Source: an uncultured Oscillospiraceae bacterium (GTDB lineage Bacteria; Bacillota; Clostridia; Oscillospirales; Oscillospiraceae). Taken from it: a stretch of 8,896 bases of DNA. How positions within the stretch are numbered: position 1 is the stretch's first letter; every line of letters begins with the position of its first letter. The DNA is taken from assembly GCA_910588625.1 (NCBI GenBank), contig CAJUQN010000102.1, forward strand, positions 1-8,896, read 5' to 3'. Of this stretch, positions 6,088-8,896 are shown one piece after another. The notes under the pieces were generated by a model that did not search any database, was not told the origin of the DNA, and worked only from the letters and a program-made list of their open reading frames with translations. Made by a program: the position numbers and the translations under genes.

Positions 6088-7650
6088 TTATAAGTCGGCG
6101 GATAAGCCAAAACGCACAGTATCAATTGATGCTGGCCCTTCCTCCCATTGCGCGTGTGAAACCCCAGAGAACAGGATTCTCACACTTCCCGATTCTTGGT
6201 CATCAACTATTGCGTCTTGTGCATCCACAATCACCCCATTTTGATAAACGTGCCCATACGATTCAACATTTACAACGACAGGTTTTGCCCTCATTGACAC
6301 AGGAACAGGAATGCTTGCCGTGACTACGCCATACCGGGGAAAATAAATTCCAGAAGCAATCAAGCCTAGAGGACTTTTCCCGACGTTGACATAATACCTC
6401 TGACATTTCGCCAGCTCCAGCGCCTTGTTGGGCGGCGGGTCGTTGAGCACCCAGTTGCCGTCTGCGTCCTGGTGGGCGAGGGTCTGCTGGGAGCCGAGCT
6501 CTAGTTTGGCGGCTACGGGCGTGATGCTTTGTCCTGGACGAGAAGCAATAAATACGCCAAATAAATATCCCGGATAGACATAGAATCCTATTTGCCCAAT
6601 ATCGAAATCAATATATACATCATCACCAATAGTCCTCGAAAGTGCCCCCGTTTTTGAATACAGTTTGCCATCGGATAAAAGAATCGAATACGTAATAACT
6701 TTGTCAAACAGATCCGATTCCATTTTCTGCAATAAATAATGATTATTTTCTGCACTACCGGATAATGTTACTCCATTACTATTCAGTACTAATTTACCAG
6801 TATCTTCTTGCAGTACCCACCTATCAATTGTATATCCAATACCGCTATACTCCATCTGCCCCCGCTGGTTGATAGGGTCGGCAAAGTACCAATTGTCCAG
6901 CAGATTGGGGTTGCTCCACCCTGGAACCGCCACAGCGCTCCCGTCCTCGCCAAACCCAACCGCCGACCCAGGCCGTCCAGTTAGCTTGGGCTGCTTGTCC
7001 GCAAGCGCTTCCTCCATCTGTTCTGGCGTCACCGCGGCGGGTCGGTCAATCCATTTGGTGTCGTAATCTATTACACTGGCCTTTGTGAGGATTTGGTTGA
7101 CGGAGCCGCCGGGAGAAACGCCGGGACCTGGTTCTCCCCGCTCGCCAGGAGGCCCCTGGGGGCCGGGTACGGGAATATCCCCCTCCTCCCCGCCCGCGAT
7201 CTGCACCGTGGACAGGGCCTTGTCCCCGCTCATGAGCGTCAGGTTTATCCCATCATATTCCAGTCCGTCCCCCTTCCCGGTAAGCTCCTGCTCCCACAGG
7301 TCAGGCGCGGGAGACTTTGACCCTTCCCCATCCCCGGGAACGCCCTCCAGGATGATGCCCAGATTGGCCCAGGTAGTGGGTAGGGCCGTTTCATCCGCCA
7401 TCCCGAAAATCCCAGCCGTTAACGGCTGTCCATGGGAAGTGAGTACTTCCCATGGAATGGCGCACTCCCCGCTTTCGTCCAGCAGGACCGTGCGAGACTC
7501 CTTCCCCGCCTTGAATACCGCTTTCCGCGTCAGGCCCGCCCAGTCGGGCGAGAACTCGAACCGGGCGGTGTAGACGTTGACGCTTCCGCTTGTGACGGGT
7601 TCCTTCTTGCGGACTGTCAGTTGGTTTTTGTTTGCATATAGTACAAACAT
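6088..7650 (-). CDS. Phage tail fibre / receptor-binding protein with collagen-like linker
   Basis: A 520-residue fibre. Residues 1-110 are a conserved virion-attachment-like N-terminus (MFVLYANKNQLTVRKKEPV..., RFEFSPDWAGL). Residues ~160-176 are a Gly-X-Y collagen-like run (GPQGPPGERGEPGPG), typical of trimeric fibres. Near residue 248 begins NPNLLDNWYFADPINQRG, a common start of prophage receptor-binding modules. Residues ~372-413 contain the conserved linker LGSQQTLAHQ...LNDPPPNKALELAKCQRYYV, and the rest is a beta-rich tip. DNA composition changes sharply: coding for residues ~263-370 and ~413-510 is AT-rich, while the linkers are GC-rich. GAGGTGAT lies just before ATG 7650, four bases after the previous stop. 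It would decide host range. Confidence 0.85.
   Translation of the reverse strand: MFVLYANKNQLTVRKKEPVTSGSVNVYTARFEFSPDWAGLTRKAVFKAGKESRTVLLDESGECAIPWEVLTSHGQPLTAGIFGMADETALPTTWANLGIILEGVPGDGEGSKSPAPDLWEQELTGKGDGLEYDGINLTLMSGDKALSTVQIAGGEEGDIPVPGPQGPPGERGEPGPGVSPGGSVNQILTKASVIDYDTKWIDRPAAVTPEQMEEALADKQPKLTGRPGSAVGFGEDGSAVAVPGWSNPNLLDNWYFADPINQRGQMEYSGIGYTIDRWVLQEDTGKLVLNSNGVTLSGSAENNHYLLQKMESDLFDKVITYSILLSDGKLYSKTGALSRTIGDDVYIDFDIGQIGFYVYPGYLFGVFIASRPGQSITPVAAKLELGSQQTLAHQDADGNWVLNDPPPNKALELAKCQRYYVNVGKSPLGLIASGIYFPRYGVVTASIPVPVSMRAKPVVVNVESYGHVYQNGVIVDAQDAIVDDQESGSVRILFSGVSHAQWEEGPASIDTVRFGLSADL
7413..7456. repeat. Two back-to-back perfect palindromes inside the tail-fibre gene
   Basis: Positions 7413-7428 form a perfect 16-base palindrome (CAGCCGTTAACGGCTG). 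Directly adjoining, 7429-7440 and 7445-7456 are a perfect 12-base inverted repeat around a GAGT loop. Both lie in codons ~65-80 of the fibre. In RNA they would give two neighbouring hairpins; in DNA, a possible protein-binding or cruciform site. Confidence 0.9.
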
Positions 7651-7654
7651 TTCA

Positions 7655-7975
7655 TCACCTCACACCTGGACAGCGAGTGGTCCTTTGGTGCCCGTTTGGG
7701 TCAAACCTACTGCCGCGCCGCCGAAAATATAGGTCCTGTAGCTTGTCCAGGGCACACGTCTGGAAACTGCAATCCCGGCAACTGTCATGGAACGGATACA
7801 CCCGCGCCATATAGGTTACAGTGGCGCTTGTCCTGGGGCGCTCCCTCTCATCGCTCATCACGGGGATGGGCAGCAGGGGAATAGGCTGGCCCACAGAAAT
7901 GTGGATCAGCTCCACAACGGGGAAGGTGTGGCCGTTAACGATGTACGCAATTTTGCACTCAATAGATTTGTCCAT
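7655..7975 (-). CDS. Hypothetical protein with Cys cluster, upstream of tail fibre
   Basis: A 106-residue protein I do not recognise. ATG 7975 has a strong AAGGAGG 6 bases upstream, and the stop falls 4 bases before the fibre start, supporting a real co-transcribed gene. Residues 10-40 are beta-like (IAYIVNGHTFPVVELIHISVG). CRDCSFQTC (Cys 66, 69, 74, with His 63 nearby and another Cys near the end) could bind a metal. The C-terminus is basic and Arg-rich. It may be a fibre-linked structural or regulatory protein; no function is assigned. Confidence 0.65.
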   Translation of the reverse strand: MDKSIECKIAYIVNGHTFPVVELIHISVGQPIPLLPIPVMSDERERPRTSATVTYMARVYPFHDSCRDCSFQTCALDKLQDLYFRRRGSRFDPNGHQRTTRCPGVR

Positions 7976-8064
7976 ATGTTCCTCCTTGATTTCTCCTTGG
8001 AGGCGTGGTAAACTATCCCCAGGGGTTTGTATGGGGTGGGCCGGGTTTCCCCTGCCCCGTGGCC

Positions 8065-8154
8065 TTACTTCTTCGGCCAGTTGGCTACTAAGGCTTCACA
8101 CAGGCTTTTATAGGTCTTGCCCTTGTAGCTCCATACCCCATTGTGGTACTTCAT
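8065..8154 (-). CDS. Small hypothetical protein, 29 residues
   Basis: First gene of the leftward module. It encodes MKYHNGVWSYKGKTYKSLC followed by EALVANWPKK. ATG 8154 has AAAGGAGGG 4 bases upstream, and the content (aromatic N-terminal half, helix, Lys tail) looks like a real small protein rather than chance. Similar short 'KYHNG.W.YKGK.Y' proteins occur in Firmicute prophages as far as I recall; function unknown. About 90 bases of GC-rich sequence separate it from the next gene. Confidence 0.65.
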   Translation of the reverse strand: MKYHNGVWSYKGKTYKSLCEALVANWPKK

Positions 8155-8241
8155 ACCGCCCTCCTTTCTGCCGTCCTGGTGTCGCAACCACCGGGGCGGC
8201 ACTTTTCGTCGTTCGGGTTTCCCCTCCGACAATTCCACTGT

Positions 8242-8257
8242 AGTATATGCTTGCTAT
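8242..8257 (-). promoter_or_regulatory. Probable leftward promoter -10 overlapping an operator-like repeat
   Basis: The minus strand reads TATACT (8247-8242), five of six matches to the -10 consensus, immediately after a copy of ATAGCAAGCATAT (8257-8245). No good -35 is seen, which may mean activator help or weak basal use. It would drive the small ORF and the tail-fibre/lysis module. An imperfect hairpin with GGTG/CACC and GCCG/CGGC arms (about 8171-8201) lies in its leader. Confidence 0.45.
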
Positions 8258-8326
8258 ATATTTAAGATGGAGTATTGCACAAATAAATAGCAAGCATATT
8301 GTCTATTATATATATAGCAATCATAT
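8245..8326. repeat. Three copies of a 13-base operator-like motif
   Basis: ATAGCAAGCATAT occurs exactly at 8287-8299 (plus) and 8257-8245 (minus), with a 12/13 copy at 8314-8326 (plus). The plus copies are 27 bases apart, and the inverted pair is separated by 29 bases. They cover the leftward -10 area and the rightward -35, between an RHH gene and the phage module. Placement fits repressor binding sites; the RHH protein is the obvious candidate binder (inference). Confidence 0.75.
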
Positions 8327-8343
8327 ATTTTGCGTGTTATAAT
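8315..8343 (+). promoter_or_regulatory. Extended -10 promoter for the RHH gene
   Basis: TGTTATAAT at 8335-8343 is a perfect extended -10. At 17 bases spacing the -35 position (8315-8320) reads TAGCAA, which is part of an operator-like repeat, so binding there should block RNA polymerase. Predicted transcription start is about 8350, giving a very short leader. Confidence 0.7.
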
Positions 8344-8366
8344 AGAACCATGAAAGGAGGTAGCAC

Positions 8367-8561
8367 ATGGGTGTTAAGTACACCGAAGCCCAAAAAAAGG
8401 CATCCATCAAGTATCTGAGGGAAAAAACGGACAGTATACAGATACGAGCGCAGAAAGGAACAAAGGAGCGGTGGAAGGACGCCGCCGCCGCCCGCGGTCA
8501 GTCCCTCAATCAATTTATCGTGGAAACAGTTGAAGCAGAAATTGAGCGTGCGGACGAATAA
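8367..8561 (+). CDS. Ribbon-helix-helix (Arc/MetJ-type) DNA-binding protein
   Basis: A 64-residue protein. A basic N-terminal helix (YTEAQKKASIKYLREKT) is followed by the beta-strand DSIQIRAQKG that would enter the DNA groove, then two helices (TKERWKDAAAARG, SLNQFIVETVEAEI). This is the Arc-like RHH pattern; it acts as a dimer on short repeated operators. ATG 8367 has AAAGGAGG 6 bases upstream. The promoter carries repeat copies, suggesting autorepression, and the same region faces the phage module promoter. It could also be an antitoxin-type or plasmid-style regulator. The fold call is fairly sure; the target is inferred. Confidence 0.8.
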   Translation: MGVKYTEAQKKASIKYLREKTDSIQIRAQKGTKERWKDAAAARGQSLNQFIVETVEAEIERADE

Positions 8562-8573
8562 GGAGGAAAGGAA

Positions 8574-8720
8574 ATGGTTGAAGTTATGACAGATAAGCAA
8601 TTCAAGACAATCCTGGAAATGGTGGACATGATTCTTGACGGCTGCAAAGATTTGGCCGAAGCCAAAGAAAAGGTGCAAAAGCTGATTGAGAACCAGGGCG
8701 GCAACAAAAAGGAAGATTAA
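8574..8720 (+). CDS. Small helical partner of the RHH gene, 48 residues
   Basis: It encodes MVEVMTDKQFKTILEMVDM followed by a helix rich in heptad-like spacing (ILDGCKDLAEAKEKVQKLIE) and a Lys/Asp tail. ATG 8574 has AGGAGG plus AAAGGA upstream, 12 bases after the RHH stop, so both genes share an mRNA ending at the terminator just downstream. It is too short and generic to name; it might be a binding partner of the RHH protein. No toxin-like features (nuclease motif or membrane segment) are visible. Confidence 0.65.
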   Translation: MVEVMTDKQFKTILEMVDMILDGCKDLAEAKEKVQKLIENQGGNKKED

Positions 8721-8726
8721 GCGCAA

Positions 8727-8757
8727 GGGCCGGGGGACACTCCCCGGCCCCTCTATT
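8727..8757 (+). terminator. Rho-independent-type terminator after the RHH pair
   Basis: A perfect 9-base GC stem (GGGCCGGGG 8727-8735 with CCCCGGCCC 8742-8750) around a 6-base loop, starting 6 bases past the stop codon, followed by CTCTATTT. The U-tract is weak but the stem is strong. Confidence 0.75.
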
Positions 8758-8773
8758 TGCCCCGTAAAGGCCC

Positions 8774-8842
8774 CTACACAAGTTTGTCCAGCACAAAGGC
8801 GTCATCATCATGGGAAAAAGGCCGCAGCCTGGCTGGACAGGC
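8774..8842 (-). pseudogene. 3' fragment of an unknown gene cut at the right IS junction
   Basis: Directly next to the right repeat, the minus strand is open for 22 codons to TAG at 8774-8776, reading ACPARLRPFSHDDDAFVLDKLV. The ending looks like a real protein C-terminus, and the gene body would lie beyond the IS. It is too short to identify and could be chance. It does not resemble the missing HTH of the left AraC gene. Confidence 0.3.
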
Positions 8843-8894
8843 TGTCAACGCCAATCTAAAATTGTAAGAAAACGCCGAACAAATTTTGTCGTTT
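8843..8894. repeat. Terminal inverted repeat, right copy (probable IS end)
   Basis: Perfect reverse complement of 1-52. The tip TGTCAACGCC faces into the window at 8843. AACGCC recurs at 8847 and 8871, each followed by an AT-rich stretch ending in TTGT, the kind of repeated end unit described for IS21-type elements. The bases inside each tip (CTCAATGG at left, GGACAGGC at right) differ, so the two junctions are not the two sides of one insertion event. Confidence 0.7.
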
Positions 8895-8896
8895 TT

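Noticed and set aside
6088..7650. Diversity-generating retroelement acting on the tail fibre
   Set aside because: No template repeat or reverse transcriptase is present in the window, and composition changes are block-wise rather than adenine-targeted.
8108..8293. Minus-strand open frame of 61 residues across the divergent promoter
   Set aside because: It starts in AT-rich promoter sequence without a ribosome site and overlaps the better-supported 29-residue gene.
8825..8844. CAGCCTG...CAGGCTG hairpin at the right IS junction
   Set aside because: The stem is 7 bases and its right arm is partly IS sequence, so it is most likely a chance match created by the insertion.
1..8896. The whole window as one transposon bounded by terminal inverted repeats
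   Set aside because: The TGT/ACA tips face inward, the repeats interrupt a gene at the left inner edge, and no transposase lies inside; flanking IS copies explain this better.
1..8896. tRNA, rRNA, CRISPR array or riboswitch
   Set aside because: No cloverleaf, regularly spaced repeat array or recognised aptamer core was seen on either strand.

Overview
The window looks like a high-GC gut Firmicute, most likely of the Oscillospiraceae/Ruminococcaceae type. This rests on GC-rich coding with strong AGGAGG ribosome sites, an AraC/esterase/PAP2 neighbourhood typical of that group, and Clostridia-type prophage late genes. It appears to be a chromosomal fragment carrying a prophage remnant. Both window ends are the same 52-base sequence in opposite orientations, which reads like the end of an insertion sequence (IS21-like by its TGT/ACA tip and internal 24-base-spaced repeat).

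Layout: (1) 1-868, minus strand: an AraC-type regulator cut off by the left IS end just before its DNA-binding domain. (2) 972-2992, plus strand: a two-gene operon, an HSL-type alpha/beta hydrolase overlapping by one base a PAP2-family membrane phosphatase, divergent from the AraC gene. (3) About 3002-3135: a junction scar where a piece of a serine recombinase is joined to a truncated phage-associated gene. (4) 3043-8154, minus strand: a prophage late module reading small ORFs, collagen-containing tail fibre, XkdW-like, XkdX, XhlA-like, holin, endolysin. This order matches the xkdV-xkdW-xkdX-xhlA-xhlB-xlyA end of the Bacillus PBSX element. No head, packaging, tape-measure or replication genes are present. 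(5) 8155-8366: a divergent promoter region with three copies of a 13-base operator-like motif. (6) 8367-8720, plus strand: a ribbon-helix-helix regulator and a small helical partner, followed by a terminator. (7) The 3' scrap of another minus-strand gene cut by the right IS end.

The most interesting points are these. The endolysin gene has three domains, with a strong Shine-Dalgarno plus in-frame ATG at each of its two domain boundaries, so it could make three nested products. Two perfect palindromes lie back to back inside the tail-fibre coding sequence. The tail fibre has AT-rich receptor-type segments set between GC-rich conserved linkers. The RHH gene and the tail/lysis module seem to share one operator region, which would make this a small self-regulated tail-fibre/lysis cassette. 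All family names come from reading the sequences by eye; no database search was run.
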